Source of the DNA: an uncultured Bacteroidales bacterium
GTDB lineage: Bacteria; Bacteroidota; Bacteroidia; Bacteroidales; UBA4417
Direction of reading: 5' to 3'
Length of the DNA stretch: 16,157 nt
Assembly: GCA_937965665.1 (NCBI GenBank)
Contig: CALCJE010000042.1
Location: 1 to 16,157, forward strand
Shown: one piece after another, positions 1 to 7,308 of the stretch
How the letters are laid out: each line of letters begins with the position of its first letter
How positions within the stretch are numbered: the first letter of the stretch is position 1
Program-made: the position numbers and the translations under genes
The notes under the pieces: generated by a model
Told to the model about the DNA's origin: nothing
Databases searched by the model: none
Seen by the model: only the letters and a program-made list of their open reading frames with translations

Positions 1-2
1 CA

Positions 3-974
3 TACCCGGCTGTTGAAATACTTACACCCAAGGATTTATATAAAAATTCGCAGGTAAAATTCCTGGCAGTCGACCTGGCTAAAAGTGACGTTAACCTGCT
101 GGAGGGCGAAATGGCCGGTCTGCGCGAAATTGAGATCGACGAAGCCGAACACCACGGCACCCTGCGCCACCTGGCATCAGTTTACGATCGCGACAACCAG
201 CGGCTGGTTCCGGGTACGAACACACCTGGCCCCAGGGTAATTAACTTCAGCAATGTGTTGAAATACGACTATTGCCCTATGGCTAAAACCATCGAGGTTG
301 TACTCGATATCGTTAAGGAAGCCATGGGAACACCCGTTGAAATTGAATTTGCCATTGATCTGACCCGTGATGCCAATTATAAAACCACCTTTTACCTGTT
401 GCAGATCAAACCTTTAATTGGCGCTGAACTCGATTACCAGGTTGATATGGATGAGATTAAAAAAGATGAGATTGTTATTTTTTCCGAAAAGGGGATGGGC
501 AATGGATTAGTTTCGGATATCACGGATGTGATTTATATCGATAAAGATGAATTCGATAAGAGCAAAACACAGGAAATGGTGGCCGAAATAGAGGAACTGA
601 ATCATGGGATGCGGAAGGAAAACCGTAAATATATACTGATAGGTCCGGGGCGTTGGGGTACACGCGACCGCTGGATCGGCATCCCGGTGAACTGGCCCCA
701 GATCAGTAACGCCAAAACCATCGTCGAAACCAGCCTCGAAGGATACCCGCTTGATGCATCTTCGGGCTCGCACTTTTTTCATAACGTTACATCCATGAAT
801 GTTGGTTATTTCTCGGTGCAGCCCGAAATGGGCAACAGTTTTATAGATTACGAACTATTAAAAAGGCAAAAACTGGTAGCAAAAACGAACTTTTTCAGGC
901 ATGTAAGGTTTGATAATCCATTGAAGATACGCATGGATGGACGAAAACGACTGGCTGTGGTTACCTGGGAGTAA
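3..974 (+). CDS. PEP/pyruvate-binding (PPDK/PEP-synthase-like) protein, C-terminal part
   Basis: The reading frame is open from the first bases of the window, so the gene starts upstream; only the last 323 residues are seen. An internal ATG at 111 gives a 287-residue frame, but the 36 codons before it read as ordinary protein (YPAVEILTPKDLY...), so 111 is not the start. The visible part has a conserved-looking GPGRWGTRDRW-IGIPVNW block near residues 213-230 of this fragment, then SLEGYPLDASSGSHFFHN. I associate these with the large Bacteroidota proteins annotated as PEP/pyruvate-binding or pyruvate phosphate dikinase-like, which are often near 1000 residues. The N-terminal ATP-grasp part that would prove the family is outside the window. 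The reaction is unknown; phosphotransfer between ATP and pyruvate/PEP is the family expectation. The gene is not tightly linked to the next one: 205 bp separate them, with a GGCGATG heptamer repeated twice at 1061-1074. Confidence 0.6.
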   Translation, partial: YPAVEILTPKDLYKNSQVKFLAVDLAKSDVNLLEGEMAGLREIEIDEAEHHGTLRHLASVYDRDNQRLVPGTNTPGPRVINFSNVLKYDYCPMAKTIEVVLDIVKEAMGTPVEIEFAIDLTRDANYKTTFYLLQIKPLIGAELDYQVDMDEIKKDEIVIFSEKGMGNGLVSDITDVIYIDKDEFDKSKTQEMVAEIEELNHGMRKENRKYILIGPGRWGTRDRWIGIPVNWPQISNAKTIVETSLEGYPLDASSGSHFFHNVTSMNVGYFSVQPEMGNSFIDYELLKRQKLVAKTNFFRHVRFDNPLKIRMDGRKRLAVVTWE

Positions 975-1179
975 GCGTAGTGAAAGTGATTGTTTCCGGG
1001 TGAAAATGGTTGAGTAATTCTAAGCGTATGTTTGAAATTATTTTTCCTCACTTGAAGAGGGGCGATGGGCGATGGAAGAAACGAGGTATCGAACTTAAGT
1101 CAGTAAATAAAAAATAGGGGATGCCCGATAAAATTTAAACATTGAGCATAAGTATCACAATAATAAAATATTACCGGTT

Positions 1180-1989
1180 ATGAGCGAAATGGCCCCCCTG
1201 AAAAAGAAAACCTTCCTGTATTTGCTGCTGGGAAGTTTCTTTATTACCAATGCACTGATTGCTGAACTTGGTGGCGTTAAAATATTTTCGCTCGAAAAAA
1301 TACTGGGGATTCCACCTTTGCAACTGAATATTTTTGGCGTGGTTACCGATCTGAATATGAGCGTTGGTGTGCTGATATGGCCGGTAGTGTTTGTTTTTTC
1401 TGATATCATCAACGAGTATTTTGGTAAAACAGGTGTGCGCCGTATCAGCTTCATCACCGCAGGTATGGTGGGCTATTCTTTTATCGTAATATTGATCTGG
1501 ACGGGTATGCCGCCTGCTGATTTTTGGCTCAAACTGAATGGCATCGATAACCTGGGAAGGCCGCTGGATATTAATTACGCCTACTCAACCATTTTCAGGG
1601 CCGGGCTGGGGATCATTATAGGATCGCTCACTGCATTCCTGGTGAGCCAGCTCATTGATGCATACGTGTTTCATTATTTTAAGAAAATGACAGGTCACAG
1701 GTTCCTGTGGCTTCGGTCAACCGGTTCCACCGTTATTTCGCAGGTTATCGACAGTTTTGTAATCCTGTTTATTGCCTTCTATTTTCTGGGGAACTGGAGC
1801 CTCGAGCAGGTTTTCAGGGTTGGGCTTATTCAGTATATTTATAAAATTTCGGTGGCAATATTGCTTACACCCATTATTTACCTGGCTCACCTGCTCATCG
1901 ATGCTTACCTGGGTAAAGAATCGTCGGAGCAAATCATCGAAGAGGCTGATCAAAACTGGGAACGCAAACCCCATGACAAGGTGCTCTGA
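1180..1989 (+). CDS. yhhQ: Queuosine precursor transporter, YhhQ/VUT family
   Basis: This 269-residue inner-membrane protein has about six hydrophobic helices and the hallmark block of the VUT_1 family, VFSDIINEYFGKTGVRR, at about residues 71-87. A second conserved stretch, RSTGSTVISQVIDSFVILF, lies near residues 180-198. In E. coli the family member YhhQ takes up queuosine precursors (preQ0/preQ1) for tRNA wobble modification; that role is transferred by family membership and not proven here. The protein is longer than E. coli YhhQ (about 220), mainly through a charged C-terminal tail. The ATG at 1180 follows an AT-rich leader with no Shine-Dalgarno, as usual in Bacteroidota. A possible -7 box (TATGTTTG, 1027-1034) lies upstream but lacks a well-spaced -33 element. 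I looked for a preQ1 riboswitch in the 205-bp leader and saw none. The gene appears monocistronic and converges with the rhodanese-like gene. Confidence 0.88.
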   Translation: MSEMAPLKKKTFLYLLLGSFFITNALIAELGGVKIFSLEKILGIPPLQLNIFGVVTDLNMSVGVLIWPVVFVFSDIINEYFGKTGVRRISFITAGMVGYSFIVILIWTGMPPADFWLKLNGIDNLGRPLDINYAYSTIFRAGLGIIIGSLTAFLVSQLIDAYVFHYFKKMTGHRFLWLRSTGSTVISQVIDSFVILFIAFYFLGNWSLEQVFRVGLIQYIYKISVAILLTPIIYLAHLLIDAYLGKESSEQIIEEADQNWERKPHDKVL

Positions 1990-1998
1990 TCTTGGCCT

Positions 1999-2017
1999 GG
2001 GCAGCTACTGCCTGTTT
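1999..2017. terminator. Short hairpin between convergent genes
   Basis: GGCAG-CTA-CTGCC (2000-2012) forms a 5-bp perfect stem that two G-T pairs can extend, followed by the T-rich TGTTTCCTTT. It sits ten bases after the transporter stop and before the end of the convergent rhodanese-like gene, where a terminator is expected. The stem is short, so this is tentative. Confidence 0.35.
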
Positions 2018-2057
2018 CCTTTAAGTACTAATTTTGAGGGGTATTCACAACTCTTTC

Positions 2058-2468
2058 TTAATCTTTAATTTCGGGTGTGGTAACCAGCTTTCCGGGGATT
2101 CTTTCGTTGTAATTAATTTTTACGGGCAAGCCCGAATGTTCCCAGCTTACCAGCCCGCCTGAGAGGTTGGCACACATACCTGCAAAGCCATTATCCATCA
2201 TTATTTTCACTGCTTCAGGGCTGTGAATTCCGCTGGCATCGGCAACTATAAGCGGCTTATTGGTGGGCAAGTCCGATAGCAAATCGCGGAGCCGTTTCAG
2301 CGGGCAAAAGACCAGGTTTGCCACATCAAAGATTTTATACCGGTTCAGGTGTTCTTCCCTTACATCAACCAATATTACGCCATTGAGGCAGAGTTTATGT
2401 GCCTGTATCGGCGACAGGTTATACATATTGCCTGATAGCATGGCTGTTTCTTTAAAAAAATCTTCCAT
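2058..2468 (-). CDS. Rhodanese-fold protein with Asp in place of the catalytic Cys
   Basis: This is a single rhodanese domain of 136 residues. Recognisable parts are the entry motif VILVDVREEHLNRYKI (about 31-46), the active-site loop IVADASGIHSPEAV (about 74-87) and the closing LSGGLVSWEHSGLPV motif (about 102-116). In active rhodaneses the loop reads C-x-S-G-x-R-S; here it is D77-A-S-G-I-H82-S, so both the persulfide-forming Cys and the loop Arg are changed. A Cys-to-Asp change is typical of inactive rhodanese domains, so sulfur transfer is unlikely; a binding or regulatory role is my inference. C27, C55 and C99 exist but are not at the catalytic position. There is no signal peptide. The gene is divergent from the histidine kinase, and TACTTTTA on the - strand (2501-2508) is a weak -7-like element for it. 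Confidence 0.8.
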   Translation of the reverse strand: MEDFFKETAMLSGNMYNLSPIQAHKLCLNGVILVDVREEHLNRYKIFDVANLVFCPLKRLRDLLSDLPTNKPLIVADASGIHSPEAVKIMMDNGFAGMCANLSGGLVSWEHSGLPVKINYNERIPGKLVTTPEIKD

Positions 2469-2547
2469 GGTTTGGATATTAGGTCTGGGGTTAAATCGGG
2501 TAAAAGTACATCATAAACTCATATGCCCTGATGAAAGTAGAACATAG

Positions 2548-2577
2548 TTGGAGGTAACAGGATTCTTTGTATTTTTG
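2548..2577 (+). promoter_or_regulatory. Bacteroidota-type promoter upstream of the histidine kinase
   Basis: TTG at 2548-2550 and TATTTTTG at 2570-2577 are separated by 19 bases. This matches the -33 TTG / -7 TAnnTTTG arrangement of primary Bacteroidota promoters. Transcription would start near 2583 and give a leader of about 120 bases before the ATG at 2702. Confidence 0.45.
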
Positions 2578-2682
2578 AGCACAATTTCATGAATTTCAAT
2601 ATCTTCTTTCTGGTGCTCATGCCTGGATTGCTTGAGTTGGACACAAACAGACATTGCAAAAGTATCAACTGAAAACTACAAC

Positions 2683-2690
2683 TATATTTG
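2683..2690 (+). promoter_or_regulatory. Second -7-like box close to the histidine kinase start
   Basis: TATATTTG matches TAnnTTTG exactly and lies 11 bases before the ATG at 2702. The nearest TTG (2654-2656) is 26 bases upstream, further than the usual 19-21, so the promoter is weaker on paper. If used, transcripts would be nearly leaderless and would exclude the TTG codon at 2654 as a start. Confidence 0.25.
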
Positions 2691-2701
2691 CTAAAGTAAT
2701 T

Positions 2702-4954
2702 ATGCCTTTGTCATTCTCGGACCGAATTAAGCCTGTACCTGTTATCATTTCTTTTGTTATCCTGCTTGCATTAAATGGGCTGGTAAATCTTCTTCCTTTT
2801 TCGAACGATGTGCTGGCGGTTTTCAATGCGATATTCGAAACTGTTGTATCCGCGCTGGTAACAGCCATTATTGTAATTCTGTACCTGAAATCAAAAAAAA
2901 GAGATTTTGCCGTAAGCCGGACCTTGTTGTTCATGGCGCTATCACTGGGCGCATGGAGTATTGGCGATTCAATATATCTGTACCTGGTATGTGAAAAGAT
3001 TGATCCGTTTATCTCAATAACTGACGTTTTTTATATTTCAGCCACGTCGTTCCTCATTGCAGGCGTTATTATGTTACCAGGTGCCCAGCCACCGTCGCAC
3101 AGGCGTAACCTCGTGTTTGTCGAAATAAGTATCCTGGTTTTGTCGGCTGTTGTTTTGTTCTCTACGCTGCTTTTGCTTCGCGGTAAGCCATATCTCGATT
3201 TCGACCCGCTTACCCTGCTCATGGTTTTTATATACCCGGTGCTGGATATAATCCTGCTTTGGATCATCATGATTGTATTTTTTACCTACCCGGAAAAGAA
3301 CAATCAAAGGGTATTGGGTACCATTTTTGCAGGAGGGGCATTTCTATTTGCCAGTGATTTGTTTTACCTGGTTGCCTCCATTTATGCACCTTTTACCCGC
3401 GATTTCCTGATTGATTTCGGTTATTATGGATTTTATGGAGTAATGTTGATTGCTGCTATACAGGGGTACAGGCAGTTGCGCATGCACCAAGAAAATGATT
3501 CTAAAAAAGTAAACGCTTTTAAAGCCGGTAAATGGATTGTTTACCTGCCCGGGGTTTTACTCATTATTGTTATCGGGTTACTTCTGATCTTTGTGCTAAA
3601 CCAGTCGTTCCTGTTATCCAAAGGAATTGTGATGATGATTGGCCTGATCATCGTATTTTTTATTCTGCATCAGTATATGGTGATTGCCGAAAATATAAAG
3701 CTTACCCGTGAAATGAGAATGGTAAATGCACAGCTCGAAACAAAAGTTGCCGAGCGCACGGCTGAGCTAAGCAGGGCCAACGACGAGTTGCACGAAGAGA
3801 TGAAGGAAAGGGAAAAGGCCGAACAAGATCTGGCCCGGAGTAACCAGGATCTTGCCTTGCTCAACCGCGACAAGGATAAACTTTTCTCTGTGCTGGCGCA
3901 CGACCTGCGGAGTCCCCTGGGGTCGATGATGAACCTTACCTCATTGCTGGCCGAAAATATTAATGATTTCGATGAGGCTGAACTGCTCGAAATTATTGGA
4001 ACCCTGAACAAATCAGCAACACAAACATTTCAGCTTTTCAACGATTTGCTGGCGTGGTCGGCTGTACAAATGGGAAGAGGCGAGCGCGAGAAAGAACATT
4101 TCCAGGTGCATGAGCTTGTTTCGGAAACGGCTATCATCCTGGGGGCTGAAGCCAACCGTAAACAGGTACAGGTTAACCTGGTGATTGATAAAACCCTTGA
4201 AGCCTTTGCTGATAAATTTGCCATCCAAACCGTGGTGCGCAACCTGTTGAGCAATGCCATTAAATTTACAGCGGCAGGAGGTGTCATAACATTAGAAGCC
4301 GAATCAGTAAAAGATACTGTAAGAATCTCAGTTAGTGATACTGGAATCGGAATCTCGAAAGAAAAACAAAGAAAGCTTTTCAGGGTGGATGAAATTAGTT
4401 CCTCACCCGGAACGCAAGGCGAAAAAGGAACCGGCTTCGGCCTGCTGCTGTGTAAGGACCTGGTTGAGCGTAACGGAGGTAAAATATGGCTCGAGAGTGA
4501 AAAAGGAAAAGGAAGCAGGTTTTATTTTACATTACCGGTTCGCGAAGAAAATATTTCATTAATACCCAAAATACCCGCTACAAGAGTGAATTATTCAAGT
4601 GACATTTCATTAAAAATTGCCTTTACAACACTAATAGGCGAAATTAATCCAACGGTGCTGCGCTCAGAGTTAAGCCTGATATGGAGCAGCCCCGATTACA
4701 ATCCTGATTTCTCGGTTCTGGTTGATCTGCGCCAGGCGTCATTTGCTATTGATACAACCGATATACCCTCGGTGCTCGAAATTTTTTCCGCCATGCCCGG
4801 GCAGAAAAAAAACAAAAAGTTTGCACTGCTTACCGCTACTCCGCAGCAGGTTGCCATGTCGACCATGTTCGGGCAGAATATCAAAAACCGGTACCCGTTT
4901 AATGTCGAAATTTTCAGTACCTACGAAGCTGCTTTAACCTGGCTGGGAGTGTAA
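2702..4954 (+). CDS. Membrane sensor histidine kinase with C-terminal STAS/SpoIIAA-like domain
   Basis: With the ATG at 2702 the protein has 750 residues; the frame extends back to a TTG at 2654, but the ATG is the better start. Residues about 12-330 contain roughly ten hydrophobic helices that match no sensor domain I can name. A charged coiled coil (about 334-394) leads into a HisKA domain with FSVLAHDLRSPLGS and phospho-acceptor H400. The HATPase_c domain follows, with the N box NLLSNAIKFT (N518), DTGIGIS (D546) and GTGFGLLL (576-583). The kinase core ends near residue 613. A further 120 residues (about 630-750) follow, with an LVDLRQASF-type strand and the ending FSTYEAALTWLGV, resembling stand-alone STAS/SpoIIAA-like proteins. 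No response regulator lies beside it, so it is an orphan kinase; its signal and partner are unknown. All catalytic motifs are intact. Confidence 0.88.
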   Translation: MPLSFSDRIKPVPVIISFVILLALNGLVNLLPFSNDVLAVFNAIFETVVSALVTAIIVILYLKSKKRDFAVSRTLLFMALSLGAWSIGDSIYLYLVCEKIDPFISITDVFYISATSFLIAGVIMLPGAQPPSHRRNLVFVEISILVLSAVVLFSTLLLLRGKPYLDFDPLTLLMVFIYPVLDIILLWIIMIVFFTYPEKNNQRVLGTIFAGGAFLFASDLFYLVASIYAPFTRDFLIDFGYYGFYGVMLIAAIQGYRQLRMHQENDSKKVNAFKAGKWIVYLPGVLLIIVIGLLLIFVLNQSFLLSKGIVMMIGLIIVFFILHQYMVIAENIKLTREMRMVNAQLETKVAERTAELSRANDELHEEMKEREKAEQDLARSNQDLALLNRDKDKLFSVLAHDLRSPLGSMMNLTSLLAENINDFDEAELLEIIGTLNKSATQTFQLFNDLLAWSAVQMGRGEREKEHFQVHELVSETAIILGAEANRKQVQVNLVIDKTLEAFADKFAIQTVVRNLLSNAIKFTAAGGVITLEAESVKDTVRISVSDTGIGISKEKQRKLFRVDEISSSPGTQGEKGTGFGLLLCKDLVERNGGKIWLESEKGKGSRFYFTLPVREENISLIPKIPATRVNYSSDISLKIAFTTLIGEINPTVLRSELSLIWSSPDYNPDFSVLVDLRQASFAIDTTDIPSVLEIFSAMPGQKKNKKFALLTATPQQVAMSTMFGQNIKNRYPFNVEIFSTYEAALTWLGV

Positions 4955-4967
4955 TAAAAACTTCCGA

Positions 4968-5034
4968 CTTCTGTATTGAAATTTTGAATTTGTACGCTGG
5001 TGTCTGAAATCAAGGGTGTTACGTTGTACAGAAG
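4968..5034. repeat. Inverted repeat downstream of the histidine kinase
   Basis: CTTCTGTA (4968-4975) and TACAGAAG (5027-5034) are perfect 8-bp inverted arms separated by 51 bases, with ATTTTA after the right arm. They could form a long-loop hairpin ending the kinase transcript. The long loop makes terminator function doubtful, and chance is possible. Confidence 0.2.
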
Positions 5035-5162
5035 ATTTTAAACCTGAATTTTCTATTCATAGCAAATTGCAAATTATCTTGTGTAAGTTGCCTTAGTTGG
5101 GAATTTCAACATGAACAACCATGGCACTAATATTCCTGTTCCTGAAATTAAAAGCAAAATAT

Positions 5163-5182
5163 ATGTCGTATTTATACGTCAT
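5163..5182. promoter_or_regulatory. Putative ArsR operator, site 1
   Basis: ATGTCGTATTTATACGTCAT is a near-perfect palindrome: 9-bp arms agree at 8 of 9 positions around a 2-bp centre. The site is repeated nearby at 5191-5210 with 16 of 20 identical bases, giving the shared form ATGYCGTATWTWTRCGTCAT. Its position ahead of an ArsR-family gene suggests it is bound by that repressor; this is inference. Confidence 0.6.
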
Positions 5183-5190
5183 TTTAAATT

Positions 5191-5210
5191 ATGCCGTATA
5201 TTTGCGTCAT
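5191..5210. promoter_or_regulatory. Putative ArsR operator, site 2, overlapping the -7 box
   Basis: ATGCCGTATATTTGCGTCAT is the second copy of the operator-like site, 28 bp from the first centre to centre, with a weaker palindrome (6 of 9 arm positions). It contains the -7 element TATATTTG at 5197-5204, so a bound repressor would block the promoter directly. Confidence 0.6.
5197..5204 (+). promoter_or_regulatory. -7 element of the arsenic operon
   Basis: TATATTTG is an exact TAnnTTTG match. Transcription would start about 5209-5211, shortly before the ATG at 5225. A good -33 TTG at the right distance is not present; TTTA at 5171-5174 is the nearest candidate, which would suit a regulated promoter. 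Confidence 0.5.
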
Positions 5211-5224
5211 ATCTAATTCGCAAC

Positions 5225-5551
5225 ATGGCAAAAACGGAATTATTCGATGAATCGCTGCAGCTGGCAGCTACCTATTTTAAAGCATTGTCGCACCCTGCGC
5301 GGCTGGCAATCATCAACTACCTGATCGAAACAGGCACCTGCATTACCGGCGACATCACCGAAGAACTTCCGCTCAGCCGCACCACAGTAGGTCAGCATCT
5401 GCAGGAGTTAAAAGCTTGTAACCTGGTGCAGGGAACCGTTGATGGCGTAAAAGTAAATTACTGCATCAATGCTATTGGCCTCGAAGAAATCATCCAGGTG
5501 CTGCGAAATATGGCCACGCAACTCGAAAAAGCAAAATCCTGTAAATGTTAA
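5225..5551 (+). CDS. arsR: ArsR-family transcriptional repressor
   Basis: This 108-residue winged-helix protein has the classic ArsR N-terminal block, AATYFKALSHPARLAIINYL (residues 14-33), and a recognition-helix region LPLSRTTVGQHLQELK (48-63). An in-frame ATG at 5111 would add 38 residues, but the operator sites and -7 box lie between it and 5225, so the start MAKTELF at 5225 is preferred. The canonical metal motif ELCVCDL of plasmid ArsR is not present: at the matching place there is a single Cys (C39, GTCITGD). Other cysteines are C65, C80 and a C-terminal SCKC (C106, C108), so As(III) may be sensed through a different set of thiols. The gene is first of a three-gene operon with arsC and arsM, with 4-base gaps, and probably represses its own promoter. 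As a sensor of arsenite or a methylated arsenical it is inferred from context. Confidence 0.88.
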   Translation: MAKTELFDESLQLAATYFKALSHPARLAIINYLIETGTCITGDITEELPLSRTTVGQHLQELKACNLVQGTVDGVKVNYCINAIGLEEIIQVLRNMATQLEKAKSCKC

Positions 5552-5555
5552 CTCC

Positions 5556-6434
5556 ATGAAGATACTTATAGTATGTACCGGTAATTCGTGCCGGAGCCAG
5601 ATGGCCCACGGGTTTCTGCAGTCGTTCGATAAACGACTCGAAGTGTATTCGGCAGGTACGTATGCATCGGGACAACTAAATCCAACCACTGTGCTTGTGA
5701 TGCAGGAAGCCGGAATTGACATCAGCCACCATACTTCCGATGCTCTTGATTTGTACCTGGATAAGGAATGGGATTATGTAATCACTGTTTGCGGAGGTGC
5801 CAACGAATCCTGCCCGGCTTTTACAGGTAAAGTGAAACATCGCCTGCATATGGGTTTTGATGATCCTTCGCAGGCAAAGGGAACTCCTGAATTTGTAATG
5901 GGCAAGTTTTACCGCGTCCGCGATGAAATAAAAACTGCTTTCCTGCATTTTTACGAAGAAGAATTGAAAAACCAGCTTCTGCCTGATCGGGCTGACCGTG
6001 CGCTGAATTATTTTGATAACAGTTTTAACTGTGCCCAGTCGGTGCTGGCTTCGTTTGCGGGCGAGCTTGGCCTCAGCGAGGACGAATCGCTCAGGGTGGC
6101 CTGTGCCTTTGGCGGAGGTATGGGCCGGCAACAGTATACCTGCGGTGCGGTAACCGGTGCTGCTATGGCGCTGGGACTTAAATTTGGCAAAGCTTTTCAC
6201 GATGCAGAAGAAAAGAAAAAATTGACGTACGAGAAAACCGTTCAGCTGTTCGAAGCGTTTGAAAAGCTGCATGGCTCAAGCACCTGCCGGCACCTGCTTG
6301 ATAACCTGGATATGCGCGACGAAAAAGAACACGCTATAATTGTTGAAAGAAATCTTTTTAATACCAGTTGCCGGAAATATGTTGCCGACGCGGTGAAAAT
6401 TGCAGAAAAGTTGATAACGATTCAAAATAAATAA
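5556..6434 (+). CDS. arsC: Arsenate reductase (ArsC, thioredoxin type) fused to C_GCAxxG_C_C domain
   Basis: The protein has 292 residues from the ATG at 5556, four bases after the arsR stop. Residues 1-140 are a low-molecular-weight-phosphatase-fold arsenate reductase. The P-loop CTGNSCRSQMA carries C7 and R13 (C-x5-R), DDP is at 102-104, and the redox pair C79/C86 sits in VCGGANESCP, matching the Cys82/Cys89 relay of the B. subtilis/pI258 enzyme. All catalytic residues are present, so arsenate reduction coupled to thioredoxin is expected. Residues about 144-292 are a C_GCAxxG_C_C redox domain (PF09719 type): FNCAQSVLASF (C159), C183, GGGMGRQQYTCGAVTGAA (C196), STCR (C244) and SCRKYVADAV (C272). 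This domain has no settled function; inside an arsenic operon a thiol-redox or arsenic-handling role is plausible. No stop or frame break lies between the two parts, so the fusion is genuine in this sequence. A frame extension upstream to 5469 overlaps arsR and is rejected. Confidence 0.88.
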   Translation: MKILIVCTGNSCRSQMAHGFLQSFDKRLEVYSAGTYASGQLNPTTVLVMQEAGIDISHHTSDALDLYLDKEWDYVITVCGGANESCPAFTGKVKHRLHMGFDDPSQAKGTPEFVMGKFYRVRDEIKTAFLHFYEEELKNQLLPDRADRALNYFDNSFNCAQSVLASFAGELGLSEDESLRVACAFGGGMGRQQYTCGAVTGAAMALGLKFGKAFHDAEEKKKLTYEKTVQLFEAFEKLHGSSTCRHLLDNLDMRDEKEHAIIVERNLFNTSCRKYVADAVKIAEKLITIQNK

Positions 6435-6438
6435 ACTC

Positions 6439-7269
6439 ATGGAAGATATTAAAAAAGTAGTACAGGAAAAATACGGACAAATTGCCACGCAAACCAGGGA
6501 GCAGAATGCACCCTCAAGCTGCGGTTCAGTGTCCTGCGGATCTATTGTGGATTATTCTGTTTTTAGCGAAAACTACGAAGATCAGAAGGGCTATGTGCCC
6601 GATGCCGACCTTGGACTGGGGTGCGGGCTACCCACCGAGTATGCCGGCATAAAACCGGGCAACACCGTGCTCGACCTGGGGTCAGGAGCCGGTAACGATT
6701 GTTTTGTGGCCCGCGCCCTGGTTGGCGACGAAGGTTATGTGGCCGGTATTGATTTTACCGAAGCCATGGTTGAAAAAGCCCGCAAAAATACCCGAAAACT
6801 GGGCTATAGCAACGTGGATTTCATACTCGGTGACATCGAAAATATCCCGGTAAGGTTTGGTGTGGTTGATGTGGTTATCAGTAATTGTGTGCTTAACCTG
6901 GTTCCGGATAAGCAAAAAGCATTCAGCGAAATATACAGGGTGCTGAAACAAGGCGGGCATTTCTGTATTTCGGATGTGGTGCTGCAGGGCGAATTACCCA
7001 ATGAGCTTAAAGAAGATGCTGCCATGTATGCCGGTTGTGTTGCAGGTGCACTGCAGCAGGAAGAATACCTGGGCATTATTAAACAATCGGGTTTCATTAA
7101 TGTGGAGGTGAAAAAGGAAAAGAAAATTGAACTGCCCGACGATTTGTTGTTGAAATATCTGACAGCCGATAAGCTGGAGAAATTTAAAAACGGGGAAACA
7201 GGCATCTTCAGTATCACCGTTACCGCGCAAAAGCCCGAAGGCTGCGGTTGTGGCTGTTCCTGTTCCTGA
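6439..7269 (+). CDS. arsM: Arsenite S-adenosylmethionine methyltransferase ArsM
   Basis: This 276-residue class-I methyltransferase has the SAM motif VLDLGSGAGND at residues 77-87. Cysteines are at all three places used by ArsM to bind As(III): C62 (GLGCGLP), C150 (SNCVLNL) and C200 (YAGCVAGAL). Further cysteines are C28 and C33 near the N terminus. The protein ends in the Cys-rich tail GCGCGCSCS (C269, C271, C273, C275). ArsM converts As(III) to mono-, di- and trimethylated forms using SAM and thiols. It starts four bases after the arsC stop, so it is co-transcribed and would act on the arsenite produced by ArsC. No arsB, acr3 or arsP gene is in the window, so methylation may be the main exit route here. 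Family assignment is firm; the role of the Cys tail is unknown. Confidence 0.93.
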   Translation: MEDIKKVVQEKYGQIATQTREQNAPSSCGSVSCGSIVDYSVFSENYEDQKGYVPDADLGLGCGLPTEYAGIKPGNTVLDLGSGAGNDCFVARALVGDEGYVAGIDFTEAMVEKARKNTRKLGYSNVDFILGDIENIPVRFGVVDVVISNCVLNLVPDKQKAFSEIYRVLKQGGHFCISDVVLQGELPNELKEDAAMYAGCVAGALQQEEYLGIIKQSGFINVEVKKEKKIELPDDLLLKYLTADKLEKFKNGETGIFSITVTAQKPEGCGCGCSCS

Positions 7270-7308
7270 ACCGGAAATAACTTTACCCTGAAATATTGCT
7301 GTTACATT

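Noticed and set aside
975..1179. preQ1 riboswitch ahead of the queuosine-precursor transporter
   Set aside because: I saw no GG-CC stem with the C-rich and A-rich pairing tail near the start, and no anti-terminator or start-masking hairpin.
2654..2701. TTG start for the histidine kinase
   Set aside because: An ATG 16 codons later is directly before the first membrane helix, and a -7 box lies between the two.
5111..5224. N-terminal extension of ArsR from the ATG at 5111
   Set aside because: The extra segment covers the operator sites and -7 box, and the ArsR family normally starts near MAKTELF.
5469..5555. Upstream extension of the arsenate reductase frame
   Set aside because: It overlaps the arsR end, and family members start at the MKILIVCTGNSCR block.
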